Shown: positions 12,737 through 23,114 of the stretch, one piece after another
Layout of the letters: each line of letters starts with the position of its first letter
How positions within the stretch are numbered: the stretch's first letter is position 1
Origin: Arenicola marina
Taxonomy: Eukaryota > Annelida > Polychaeta > Arenicolidae
Reading direction: 5' to 3'
Length of the DNA: 64,000 nt
NCBI GenBank assembly: GCA_964019135.1
Contig: OZ025257.1
Coordinates: 27,016,352-27,080,351, forward strand
Program-made: the position numbers and the translations under genes
The notes under the pieces: model-generated
What the model was told of the DNA's origin: nothing
Seen by the model: only the letters and a program-made list of their open reading frames with translations
Database searches by the model: none

Positions 12737-12886
12737 ATGACATGTCGTCGCCCTGGTAATCCTGCTCAGTACGAGAGGAACCGCAGGTTCAGACATTTGG
12801 TACGTGTGCTTGGCTCATAAGCCAATGGTGCGGGGCTACCATCTGGAGGATTATGACTGAACGCCTCTAAGTCAAAATCCCGCCCA
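12608..12886 (+). rRNA. 28S rRNA (partial): 28S rRNA 3' region fragment (isolated, probable pseudogene)
   Basis: From TTCGATGTCGGCTCTCC onward, about 279 bp follow the highly conserved 3' part of eukaryotic large-subunit rRNA. Landmarks include GGGAACGTGAGCTGGG, TTTAGACCGTCGTGAGACAG, the intact sarcin-ricin loop AGTACGAGAGGAACC at 12768-12782, and ACTGAACGCCTCTAAGTC. Homology stops abruptly at AATCCCGCCC (12886), and nothing upstream of 12608 looks like rRNA, so this is a fragment and not a functional rDNA unit. Small changes (an A-run at 12642-12649, CAT in place of the usual loop near 12818) fit a pseudogene copy. It could derive from retrotransposition or from DNA repair with rDNA sequence. 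Confidence 0.93.
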
Positions 12887-13514
12887 AATCCGCTATGCGC
12901 TATGCGGACGCTATGCGTCAGTATATGGAGATTGTGGCCATGGAAGCGAAAACTAGTTGACCAATGAAGTTGACCAAAGAAAGCAGCATACTAGATTTTA
13001 CTGAAAAGATAAGTTTTTAGGACGGGTGACTTGTTTCGTAACAACCACAATGAATGATGAACTGGAAGTTTGACGCCCGATGGAATGATCTAGCAAAAAC
13101 AGATACACATTTCTCTTTAAAACGTATATGGCAAAATCAAATTTTAGAAACTGAAATTGAGATCATATATAATAGGCCTACTTATGCTTATTACATGCCG
13201 ATATCTTCTTATATCCTTCAGTATTCACACTAGAAATATTTTATTTTATTTTGCAGCGTATCTTATCCATCAACAACGCACCTAACGCGTTCCTTGTTTC
13301 AAACAACATCGCTGCATATCATATCCTTTTAGTATCAAATAATTTGGACGATTGCATCATATTCTACCTTCGAATCACAATAATCGCCTGTTTTAGGATA
13401 CATAATCCATGAAAAGTAGCCAACGAGCCTTGGTTCGAAACAGGACTTCATTCCTGCAATCTGTAGATGAACTAAACGGACTTGTGGCTGCAGGATCCGA
13501 CGGTTCTTCCGTGT
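12887..13514. other. Unassigned sequence
   Basis: It starts with a small CTATGCG repeat (12892-12919) next to the rRNA fragment. No gene recognised. Confidence 0.45.
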
Positions 13515-13735
13515 CTGGGTGTTGGTTTCAGCTAAGCTCAGTTATGACTCAAGCCTCCAATTTACTACAATAATACATTTCGTGGGTTCTACGATGGTTG
13601 ATGGACTGTCTTCAGTCAACTATTTTATTGCTTTCGGAAGAAAAAGATGCAATGCACATTTTAAAAGAACGCTACACGAGAATACCCGAGTAACAGTTCA
13701 CTCTTGAAAAGAGCTTGCGGCTCGTACATTCTTTT
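13515..13735 (+). repeat. Dispersed repeat B, copy 1
   Basis: This segment matches 42080-42330 in the same orientation. Shared landmarks in order are TTTCAGCT.AGCTCA, TATGACTCAA, TTGCTACAATAA-like, a TTATTG..TTTGGAAG-like block, TTTTAAAAG, GAATACCCG.GTAACAGTTCA and TCTTGAAAAG. Divergence is substantial (many indels), so these are old copies. No coding potential is conserved. Confidence 0.75.
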
Positions 13736-13762
13736 TCAAGAATGAACTGTTATATGGGTATT
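13681..13762. repeat. Inverted-repeat hairpin at the 3' end of repeat B
   Basis: The left arm starts AATACCCGAGTAACAGTTCA at 13681 and the right arm ends ATGAACTGTTATATGGGTATT at 13762. Arms are about 31 bp with a few mismatches and a loop of about 20 bp. Repeat B copy 2 has only the left arm, ending near 42312. Confidence 0.8.
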
Positions 13763-14367
13763 ATCTTTAACAAGATGCAGCTATAGGGAGCTATATGGAG
13801 AAATATTGAGACTCAATCAGATCAACCGCTTTGCAGGAGTGCGTTCCATATGGGCGTCGACGGCGGTCGCACGCCTTGCGGTAGGACAACTAAGGATTTG
13901 AACTTGGCGGATTGATCAAGGACGCGTACAATTTTTAACCGGAAGTGGGTATGGTTGGCCGCGATCAAGAGCAGCCCCGCATGACAATATTAAACTCTGG
14001 ACAACGACAGCCTGAGTGGGAAAAAAATGTAAATATTGATGCCTTAGCGTGATCTTTTATTTATCAATATTTTGGACTATTCAAATTGTGCTGCTATTTC
14101 TAAAGTAAGGATAATTATTCAGTGGATATCCCCGCAACAAATGAAATTAATTCGATGTGGCATAAGTCGTTCCATAGGGAGTTCCGAGTGACAAAAATTG
14201 TTCGCGGCGGTCGACCGTGATGCAGAACTCAACCCATTTCAACAATTGCGATCCCTCCCATGTTAGCGGTTACGATGTCGACAAACGCAGTCAATGCCAA
14301 TTGTGAGCATAATGTAGGCTTTTCTCTAAAACAAGTCATTACCACCACAATGGAAATGAACTGAATT
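13763..14367. other. Unassigned sequence
   Basis: No gene, RNA or repeat family recognised. Confidence 0.45.
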
Positions 14368-14502
14368 GGCGGCCAAACGGGCCAAGAGACCTCCGGGGAC
14401 GACGAATGGGTGAAACGGCCCAGATTACGTGTCGAAGATTCGAACCCAGGACCCTTTGATCCGCGGGCTGGGGTGCTGATCACTTCACCACAATGGAGGT
14501 TG
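14368..14502 (-). mobile_element. tRNA-derived SINE, family 1, copy 1
   Basis: On the minus strand it begins with a tRNA-like head: A-box-like TGGTGAAGTGATCAGCAC (near 14473-14490) and B-box GGGTTCGAATC (near 14437-14447). Then follow TAATCTGGGCCGTTTCA and CCGGAGGTCTCTTGGCCC. The same order is seen in the copy at 16820-16962. Such elements are transcribed by RNA polymerase III from the internal boxes and moved by LINE proteins. The A box is degraded. Confidence 0.8.
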
Positions 14503-15529
14503 AACTGGGACCTCGACGCGTGTTACCAAATAGACCGTACCAGGGGAATTTCTGGTAGGCGCGTGTTTCGGGTAGCTCTAGCTCGCTCTGTGCTGCATCA
14601 CATGCAAAAGGTGAGTACTGACTCATAGCTGCATACTTTTCAACAGTTTATCAAAGGTCAGCAAACAAACAAAAATCCACTTTGTACAGATAAATATCTT
14701 GACTATCAAATAATACCATTTCAGGAACGAGATGGAGGCATAAAAGCAGAGAAAACAGCTGATATAAATGCCAACAGGCGAAAGTAATGACTATCACAAC
14801 GCTGCGCGTGGCAGGAAAGCGGTCATATTCTCGGTTTGCTGCGGTTCTTCAGTGCGGACATCATTATCGTTCTGGCGTCTATTTTGTCTAGATATGTTAC
14901 AAATCTGATTCAGGGATATATGTTGTACAGAAAACATAACTTGGTTCCAGATGTGTACCGCTAAGCAAAGCAAGTGATGTAAATCAGCTCTGCACTACAG
15001 TTAACGAAAACTAAACTGATTAAGTAACTAACACGCTATACGTCTCCGTATAATGTGTCATTTGGTAAAGCGCTAATGTGAAACAGTACGACTAACACAA
15101 GTCAATCGAATGATAAGTTACGTCTAGGAGTTTCTGTTTAGATAACGAGAAAATGCTCAGAGAAGTGAATAATGAGCGATATCGTTAAGGTAACAAGCAA
15201 TATTTTTCTTTTTCGAATATGCAATGTAAGTAAGCTCTGGTTTATCTATTCATGAGGACTTGTCATCAACAAGGAAATGCGTGATGTAGATCTGACTTTT
15301 AGGACAACGTACATGACAACCCATGTACGCGTTCGACTCCTTTTGTATAAATATACTTTATGCATTGTTCGTAGACTAGTAAGTCTGTTTCTGCTTCTTC
15401 CATCAACCCTCTACAGACTGACGCCCATTTTAGTTAATGATGGTATGCATGGTTCAAACCAAATTTTAGGGAAGCACATCACCTCATTCAATGCGAGTCA
15501 ACTTGTTACAACTAATTGCCAAGTGGCTA
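14503..15529. other. Unassigned sequence
   Basis: AT-rich sequence with no recognised gene. An open frame of 110 codons at 15277-15609 runs into the 48-bp minisatellite and has no family signature. Confidence 0.45.
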
Positions 15530-15691
15530 TGAAACACCGTCTGGTGTCTCCGTCCATCTGGATAATAAAACGGCTATTAAATACTGTGCTCGTCTTTCCA
15601 GCCATCTAGACAATAAAATGGCTATTTTACTGTGCTGGTCTCTCCGGACACTTGGACAATAAAACGGCTATTAAATACGGTCATGGTCTCT
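15530..15691 (+). repeat. 48-bp minisatellite, locus 1 (about 3 units)
   Basis: Units carry GGATAATAAAACGGCTATTA followed by a TACTGTGCTGGTCTCTCC-like part. The marker GGCTATT occurs at 15572, 15620 and 15666, spacing 46-48 bp. The same unit forms a longer array at 17440-17745. Confidence 0.85.
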
Positions 15692-16045
15692 GGAGGGGGG
15701 GGGCGAGGGGGGGGGGTGAAGGGGAGGGGTGGTTATTCTGAGGGGAGGGCGTGCTGGATGCATGTGAGGGGAAGGGGGTCCGTCAAGGTGTGTGTGAAAG
15801 GGGGGGGGTTGGAGGTATGCAAGGGGAGGGGGATCAGTTCGGACTGTAAAAGTGTGGGGGGTGGTTGTCCTGGGTGTGGGTGAGGGGGGGCGGGCGAGTC
15901 CCGAGTGTTAGAGGGGATGGGGCAGTCCCGGGTGTGTGAAGGTAGGGGGGAGGGCGGAGGGTAAGTTATTGGAGTATGTAAGGAAGAGCCTTCTGAAGTT
16001 TGTGAAGGGAGGAGGGTGGTTGCCACGGGTTGTGCGTGAGGGGAA
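15692..16045 (+). repeat. G-rich low-complexity tract
   Basis: About 350 bp with many runs of four or more G separated by short A/T/C spacers. Several places fulfil the G-quadruplex pattern of four G-runs with short loops, e.g. 15692-15730. The long minus-strand open frame here (proline and serine rich) reflects the composition and not a gene. Confidence 0.85.
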
Positions 16046-16699
16046 TCGTTTTTTCGACCCATGACCAGTAATATACTGATTTATACAGTTTGCAACTTCG
16101 CTTCAGTTATTACAATCAAGGCTTCCGTGTATCACATAATGTGACCATATTACAATGCGGTTGTCAGTGGTTACCCATTTTGCATGACGTGTCTACGAGA
16201 CCTGTCGGTTGTTGCAGTTAATGTACAATATGTGATGACGAGCCAACAATCATTTATATTGCAGTGTTCGCGCAAAGTTTGATTGCCAGCGTTTCACCTG
16301 CGCTCATACAGCGATTGTTCCAGCAGAGGTACGTTGCAGCGTTGTTAAGAGGTCTGGCTATTCTTATAGCCGCCACGAGAGCGAGAAGGATGCTCCATCC
16401 TGCTGTTGCGGTTGACAGGAGGCAGCGAGTTGTATCGTTAGTGGCGCAGGTCAGAAAGATGAGATCCAGCCCGGAATAATCCAAAAACAATTTTCATCCG
16501 CTGGAACATTTTAATTGAAAAACACTTTATTCAATATTTGAATGCGGGTCAATGCAACACAGCATTAACCATATAACTAATCTGATGTGTTGATGAGTCA
16601 GGCATAGTCATAGATGAGATAAAACTAATAACCGTAAGTTTCCATAAGTCTTATGACTGTGTGGTCTGTTCTAGGGTCGTATGTACCGCCATTCCACAA
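16046..16699. other. Unassigned sequence with opposed ORFs at 16254-16490
   Basis: Both strands are open for about 70-78 codons at 16254-16490. The plus-strand frame (16264-16479) is rich in A, L, R and V and is preceded by an acceptor-like TTTATATTGCAG, with a donor-like CAGAGGTACG inside. The minus-strand frame has a hydrophobic stretch. No family is recognised, so an exon is possible but unsupported. Confidence 0.3.
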
Positions 16700-17036
16700 G
16701 CTTGGTTATGGTGAGGGTAAGGGGTTAGAGGATTAGAGGAGGTTGGATTTACGGGTTAGGGAATTACGGGTTAGGAATGGAATGTTGGTGTTTTAGGCCA
16801 CTTTTGTGCACATACAGGCTAAATTGGGCCAAGGAACCTCCCGAGACGATGAAGGATGAAGGAATGAAACATGCCCCAGATTAGGTCCCCGAGCCCGGAT
16901 TCGAACCCAGGACCTATTGATCTGCGGTCTAGTGCGCTAACCACTACACCAGGGAGGCCCCCCTTACGGGTTAGGGGATTATGGGTTAAGGATTATCGGT
17001 TAGGGATTATGGGTTAGGGGATGATGGACAGGGACA
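16700..17036 (+). repeat. Degenerate TTAGGG-like tract, interrupted by a SINE
   Basis: Units such as TTACGGGTTAGGGGATTATG and GGTTAGGG recur at about 16700-16780 and again at 16970-17030. The two parts are separated by the SINE at 16820-16962 and its flanks. The unit is longer and less regular than a true telomere repeat, so it is better called a telomere-like minisatellite. Confidence 0.65.
16820..16962 (-). mobile_element. tRNA-derived SINE, family 1, copy 2
   Basis: Minus strand: the head GGCCTCCCTGGTGTAGTGG contains a good A box (TGGTGTAGTGGTTAGCGCAC, 16932-16951), and the B box GGGTTCGAATC lies at 16898-16908. The body has TAATCTGGGGCATGTTTCA and CGGGAGGTTCCTTGGCCC near its 3' end. The tRNA-like head resembles Asp/Glu/Gly-type tRNAs, but it is part of a SINE and not a tRNA gene. 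The insertion splits the TTAGGG-like tract. Confidence 0.88.
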
Positions 17037-17439
17037 AGGGTCAAATGTTAGGGTACGCAGAGCGAAGTAACTTAGCAAGTGGAATGGCGATGAAAAACAT
17101 GCGGACACAATTAGGGAATGCATTGCCCTTATCTAAATACGGTTGTTCAACGGCTAAGGCCAAAAGCAAGCAGCGTAGAATGTTAATATAGAACAATTCT
17201 TAATTATTTAAATTGAATTAATATTTACTTGATTGATACTTTTACACCACACATCACATATTTATAAATGGTTTACGAGGACTAGTTGCGACATTATAGT
17301 GAAATTATACCCCCCCCCCCCCCTGTTAGTACTTCGCCCCCCGGAAGCCCGCAGGTCATGGCCTACTACGACCGCAAGTACCTGCAATACAAAATAATCA
17401 ATACAAAGATTAGAACGCATTCTACTAGTCTTTACCAAG
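17037..17439. other. Unassigned sequence
   Basis: No gene recognised. A poly-C run lies at 17310-17324. Confidence 0.45.
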
Positions 17440-17745
17440 ACAGTCTTAAATACTGTGTTGGTCTCTGCGGACACCTGGATAATATAACGGCTAATAAACG
17501 CTGTGCTTGTCTCTCTTGCCATCTGGATATTAAAACGGCTATTAAATACTGTGCTAGTCGTTCGGGCATCTGGATAATAAAACGGCTATTAAATAGTGTG
17601 TTAGTCGCTCCGTCCCTCTGGATAATAAAACGGCTATTAAATAGTGTGCTGGTCTCTCCGGACACCTGGATATTAAACCGGCTATTAAATAGTATGCTGG
17701 TCTCTCCGGACACCTGGATCTTCAAACGGCTATTAAATACCGCTA
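17440..17745 (+). repeat. 48-bp minisatellite, locus 2 (about 6 units)
   Basis: The marker GGCTA occurs at 17489, 17537, 17584, 17632, 17680 and 17728, i.e. every 47-48 bp. Because 48 is a multiple of three, a frame repeating WIIKRLLNSVLVSPDT stays open. This is the same unit as at 15530-15691. Its last unit runs directly into the satellite that starts near 17746. Confidence 0.92.
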
Positions 17746-20549
17746 TTAGGTCCTGGTCGCCTTTGGCCGCTACCATCTGTTTTAATGAAAGCACAATTCG
17801 AAGATCAGTTCACATTCCACCAGTCTTTACAGAGATATTTTCGTCACTGTCTCATGATGGGGATCATACCATTAAGGTTAGAAGCTCGTAAACTGCAGCA
17901 GGATTTTTTACTGCGTGCCATACATACAATACACTACAGCAGGATCCATTACTTCATACCGTATATCTGAGATTACAACAGGTCTTACTGTCAGATCATG
18001 TATCATATTCAAAATTGTGTACGAGCTCTATTTACGTAAATATAGTAAAAGCATACCATGTAGGGCCTACCACAGCCGCAATGTCCCAGGTCCTGGTCGT
18101 CTTTGACCGCGAGCCGCAAACGGAAAAATATCCGTACAAATAAGAGAAAAAACTTTTCTGGTCTTTTACACAGAAATTCTTTCAGTGCTTCGTTAGAGGG
18201 ATCCCACCATTGAGATCAAAGCTCGTAACCTATGGCAGGACCTAGTACCTCGTAAAATATATATAGATCACTACAGTATGATCTAATATATCATACCGTA
18301 TATCTGAGATTACAACGTCTTTCTGCCAGGTTATGTATCTCCTTTAAAGTGATTACGAGCTCTATTTACGTAGATATAGTAAAAGGATACCATCTAAGGC
18401 CTACCACAGACGCAATGTCCCAGGTCCTGGTCGTCTTTGACCGCTAGCCTCTAATGGTAAAATAACAATAAGAATATTATAATATTAGATCCAATAGATC
18501 ACACCCCGTATTTGAGATTACAACAGGTCTTACTGTTAGGTCACGTATCTTATTCAAAATTGTTTACGAGCTCTATTTACGTCAATATAGCAAAAAGGAT
18601 ACCATATAGGGCCTACCACAGCCGCAATGTCCCTGGTCCTGGTCGTCTTTGACCGTAAGCCTCTAATGGTAAAATGGCGATACGAATATTAAAGTATTAG
18701 CTGTAATAGATCATACCGTAGATCTGAGATTACAAAATGTCTTACTATGACGTCATGTATCCCATTAAAAATGATTACGAGCTCTATCTACGTCAATATA
18801 GTAAAAGGATACCATGTTGGGCCTAACACAGCTGCAGTGCCCAGGTCCTGGTCGCCTTTGACCGTAAGCCTCTAATGGTAAAATGGCGATACGAATATTT
18901 AAGTATTAGATCTAATAAATCAGACCTTATATTTGAGATTACATGTCTTACTGCCAGGTCATGTATCTTATTCAAAATTATTTACGAGCTCTATTTACAT
19001 CAATATAGCAAAAAAGATACCATGTAGGGCCTACAACCGCCGTAATGTCCCAGGTCCTGGTCGTCTTTGACCGCTAGCCTCAATTGGTAAAATGACGATA
19101 CGAATATTAGAATTTTATATCTAATAGACCTTACCGTGGATGTCAGATTACAACATGTCTTACTGTCAGGTCATGCAACTCATTTAAAATGATTACGAGC
19201 GCTTTCTACGCCCATATAGCAAACGGATACCATGTTTGGTGTGTGGGCCTACCACAGCTGCAATGTTCAAGGTCCTGGTAGTCTTTGACAGCTAGCCTCT
19301 AATGGTAAAATAACGATAAGAATATTATAATATTAGACCTAATAGATCAGACCACTATTTGAGATTACAACAGGTCTTACTGTCAGGTCATGTATGTTAT
19401 TCAAATTGTTTACGGGCTCTATTTACGTTAATATAGCCAAAATATACCATGTAGGGCCTACCACAGCCGCAATGTCCCAGGTCCTGGTCGTGTTTGACCG
19501 CTAGCATCTAATGGTAAAATAACTATACAAATATTAGAATTTTATATCTAATAGATCATACCGAAGATCTGAGATAAATAAATGTCTTACTATCAGGTCA
19601 TGTATCTCATTTAAAATGATTACGAGCTCTGTCTACGTCAACATAGTTAAAGGATACCATGTTGGGCCTAACACAGCTGCAATGTCCAGGTCCTGATCGC
19701 CTTTGACAGTCAGCCTCTACTGGTAAAATGGCGATACGAATATTAAAGTATTAGATCTAATCTTACAGCCAGGTCATGTATCTTATTCAAAATTGTTTAC
19801 GAGCTCTAATTACAATAATATAACAAAAACGTGACCATTTAGGGCCTACCACAGCCGCAATGTCCCAGGTCCTGGTCGTCTTTGACCGCTAGCCTCTATT
19901 GGTAAAATAACGATACGAATATTAGAATTTTATATCTAAAAGATCATACCGTAGATCTGATATTACCACATGTCTTACTGTCAGGTCATGTATCTCCTTT
20001 AAAATGATTACGAGCTCTGTCTACGCCAATATAGTAAAAGGATACCATGTTCGGCCTACCACAGCCGCAATGTCCCAGGTCCTGGTCGTCTTTGACCGCT
20101 AGCCTCTAATAGTAAAATAACCGTAAGAATATTATAATATTAGATCTAAGAGATCATACCGTAGATCTGAGATTACAACATGTCTTACTGTCAGGTCATG
20201 TATCTTATTCAAAAGGGTTTACGAGCTCTATTCACGTCAATATTGCAAAAAAGATGCCATGTAGGGCCTACCACAGCCGCAATGTCCCAGGTCCTGGTCG
20301 CCATTGACCGCTAGCCTCTAATGGTAAAATGGCGATTCGAATATTAAAGTATTAGATCTAATAGAAAGAACCCAGTATCTGAGATTACAACAGGTCTTAC
20401 TGTCAGGTCATGTATCTCATTTCAAATGATTACGAGCTCTGTCTACGTCAATATTGTAAAAGGATACCATGTAGGGCCTACCACAGCCGCAATGTCCCAG
20501 GTCCTGGTAGTCTCTAACCGCTAGGCTCTAATGGTAAAATAACGATACG
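17746..20549 (+). repeat. Satellite S, array 1 (about 13 units; 331-bp type shortened to about 210 bp)
   Basis: The marker AGGTCCTGG occurs at 17748, 18088, 18422, 18634, 18843, 19052, 19270, 19479, 19688, 19867, 20078, 20289 and 20499. The first two intervals are 340 and 334 bp, like the 331-bp units at 59075-64000 (opposite strand). The rest are about 209-218 bp, with one of 179. The short units lack the part containing AGAGATATT and CATGATGGGGATC. In the short part two unit types alternate strictly: A has CTTATTCAAAATTGTTTACG, B has CTCATTTAAAATGATTACG. The functional repeat is therefore a dimer of about 420 bp. No coding frame persists across units. Confidence 0.92.
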
Positions 20550-21506
20550 ACAGCGTCCATCACGAACGCAGCAACAAGCCAGCACACATCACCAACACGG
20601 CAACAAGCCAGCGCACATCACCGACACGGCTACAAGCCAGCGCACATCACCGACCCGGCAACAAGCCAGCGCACATCACCAACACGGCAACAAGCCAGCG
20701 CACATCACCGACACGGCAACAAGCCAGCGCACATCGCCAACACGGCAACAAGCCAGCGCACATCGCCAACACGGCAACAAGCCAGCGCACATCACCGACC
20801 CGGCAACAAGCCAGCGCACATCACCAACGCGGCAACAAGCCAGCACACATCACCGACCCGGCAACAAGCCAGCGCACATCACCAACACGGCAACAAGCCA
20901 GCGCACATCACCGACACGGCAACAAGCCAGCGCACATCACCGACACGGCAACAAGCCAGCGCACATCGCCAACACGGCAACAAGCCAGCGCACATCGCCA
21001 ACACGGCAACAAGCCAGCGCACATCACCGACCCGGCAACAAGCCAGCGCACATCACCAACGCGGCAACAAGCCAGCGCACATCACCAACCAGGCAACAAG
21101 CCAGCGCACATCACCAACGCGGCAACAGGCCAGCGCACATCACCAACCCGGCAACAAGCCAGCGCACATCACCAACGCGGCAACAAGCCAGCGCACATCA
21201 CCAACCCGGCAACAAGCCAGCGCACATCACCAACGCGGCAACAGGCCACCGCACATCACCAGCCCGGCAACAGGCCAGCGCACATCACCAACCCGGCAAC
21301 AGGCCAGCGCACATCACCAACGCGGCAACAGGCCAGCGCACATCACCAACCCGGCAACAGGCCAGCGCACATCACCAACGCGGCAACAGGCCAGCGCACA
21401 TCACCAACCAGGCAACAAGCCATCGCACATCACCAACGCGGCAACAGGCCAGCGCACATCACCAACCCGGCAACAAGCCAGCACATATCACCAACGCGCC
21501 AAGCTG
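20550..21506 (+). repeat. 29-bp minisatellite, about 32 units
   Basis: The unit GCAACAAGCC-AGCGCACATCACC-AACACG is 29 bp. From the first GCAACAAGCC at 20571 to the last at 21470 is 899 bp, exactly 31 x 29, so there is no net indel. The variable part is the last few bases (AACACG, GACACG, GACCCG, AACGCG, AACCCG, AACCAG). In the second half AACGCG and AACCCG/AACCAG variants tend to alternate. It directly follows satellite S array 1. No ORF persists, since 29 is not a multiple of three. Confidence 0.94.
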
Positions 21507-21698
21507 TCAAATAGTTGTCACCACGGCTACCACCCTCCTACTGAAAGCAATAGAGAAAATGCACATTTCATAATCATTCCCCTGCGACTCCTTCACGAGC
21601 CACTCCCATATGCTCATTCACACAAGATGCCGTGTGCAAGAGCGAGTCAATCGCATGCCATCGTGAGTTGTAGGGGTGGACGACAGAAACTATAGCAA

Positions 21699-21759
21699 GC
21701 CTAGCCCAGAGCCTAGCCTAGCCCCGAGCCTAGCCTAGCCCAGAGCCTAGCCTAGCCAA
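21699..21759 (+). repeat. CCTAGCCTAGCC short repeat
   Basis: GAGCCTAGCCTAGCCC-like units of about 21 bp occur three times. Confidence 0.75.
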
Positions 21760-21867
21760 GAGTCGTAAGCTGCTTCGTTGGGTCCAGAAGCAGCGCATTC
21801 ACACTGACACCCAAATTACACAAATTATTTAGAACAATTAAATTCAATATATGCCAATGTTCCTTTG

Positions 21868-21930
21868 TTTAATTTGATTGGGGCTTAACGGCACTTTCAG
21901 CCTGTAAGGCTATATCGTGCCACCCACGGT
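21868..21930 (+). repeat. Dispersed repeat D, copy 1
   Basis: TTTGATTGGGGCTTAACGGC, CACTTTCAGCCTGTAA and TATATCGTGCCA match 57923-57975 in the same order and orientation. This is a short dispersed element of unknown type. Confidence 0.75.
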
Positions 21931-22136
21931 TTGTTGGTCACACGAACCATCGTAAAGCAGCAGACTGGCGCTCTAGATCTGAGAAGGCTAGTAAGCGCGA
22001 AAGGTCACGAAAAAACCTGGAGACCCCCAGCACGTGATGTGAGCTTAATTCAAACTCATAACTAGACCGTCAAGCACAGCTTGAGAAGGAAGACGAAAAT
22101 TTGGGTTATGGGACCAATTCGACTATGTTAAGGCCC

Positions 22137-22928
22137 ATTTCATGACTTTGGCAATCTCACGCCGTCAGTCATTTGGCGTATCGAGGCCTTATAGTGGGCT
22201 TGGCCATGTTAACGTGTGATTATTTGCTAGCGTCCAAACTACTGCTTTGATTTTGATGCAATTTGGCAAATATGATGCCAGTAATATGGGTACATATTCC
22301 ACCACATGAGTTATCTACCTGCATTTATGTAGTCACAGCGAATTTTTTGCGCTTTCGGCAATGTCAAAATTAATCATCCAATTACTCGAAAACTATAAAT
22401 GTGAGGTGAAATCTGAGGGCACATTGCTTTTGCGTATCTCTCTGAAGAATACTCTGAAACAAACCGCGAATCTCTAGACCAAATATTAACGAAGATACAC
22501 GGGAAAACATGTTTCGTAACCTTGACCTTGATGTGACCTTGACCTTGGAAGCGTAACCTTGGTCAATATAATATTTTATGCCCAAATACTAATGTCATTA
22601 CTCACGCAAGGTGTCGTTTGTCTGACATGTCCCCTTCATGGAGAAATTAAGAAGGCCTGATTCCCGCCAAAATGCTCCCATAGGGTCCCATGTTAAACTT
22701 TGGGAATTTTTAGCGGGAAAACTATATGGGCGATTTGCACAAATGAAAGACGATATAGAAGGTACTAATGGGCCCAATACGTGAAATAATTGGCAGCACC
22801 ATTGATTGGAAACTGCGAACGTTATAGCGATTTTTCCGTTTTTTGGTCCTATCTTACAATGGTTAAGCGAATTTCGAAAAATTCCTGTGATCTTGACCTT
22901 TGACCTACATGGCCCATCTACGAACTTA
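22137..22928 (+). mobile_element. Element E, copy 1 (lacks terminal inverted repeats)
   Basis: About 790 bp nearly identical by eye to 34250-35047, from TTTCATGACTTTGGCA to CGAACTTAGCTTGACG. Homology begins just inside the left inverted repeat of copy 2 and stops before its right one. It carries CCTTGACCTTGATGTGACC near 22520-22545, i.e. several AGGTCA-type half-sites on the minus strand. No transposase is visible; the 125-codon minus frame shows no family motif. Confidence 0.88.
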
Positions 22929-22950
22929 GCTTGACGGTGTGTTCGGCTTG

Positions 22951-23114
22951 TTATGACGAAAATTGAAATTTTCAATTTTCGGAATATGTCAGTTGGTCGT
23001 GTTTGTTATGACGAAAATTGAAATTTTCAATTTTCGGAATATGTCGGTTGGTCGTGTTTGTTATGACGAAAATTGAAATTTTCAATTTTCGGAATATGTC
23101 AGTCGGTCGTGTTT
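22951..23114 (+). repeat. Hairpin repeat H, three tandem copies
   Basis: A segment of about 55-60 bp occurs three times. It contains GACGAAAATTGAAATT-TTCAATTTTCGG, a near-perfect palindrome, followed by AATATGTC.GT.GGTCGTG. A single copy lies between tandem units 1 and 2 (25494-25547). A related palindrome in inverse orientation lies at the far end of the complex (35157-35185), followed on the minus strand by a similar TATGTCGGTGTG. Confidence 0.9.

Noticed and set aside
16254..16490. A real exon with opposed frames on both strands
   Set aside because: Hydrophobic and basic stretches and splice-like signals are suggestive, but no protein family is recognisable and both strands are equally open.
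16890..16962. A tRNA gene on the minus strand
   Set aside because: A and B boxes are good, but acceptor-stem pairing is poor and the sequence continues into a SINE body shared with another copy.
16700..17036. A true interstitial telomere
   Set aside because: Exact TTAGGG tandem runs are missing; the unit is longer and irregular.
20550..21506. Possible CRISPR-like array (regular 29-bp spacing)
   Set aside because: There are no unique spacers: the whole 29-bp unit is repeated. The context is eukaryotic and no cas genes are present.
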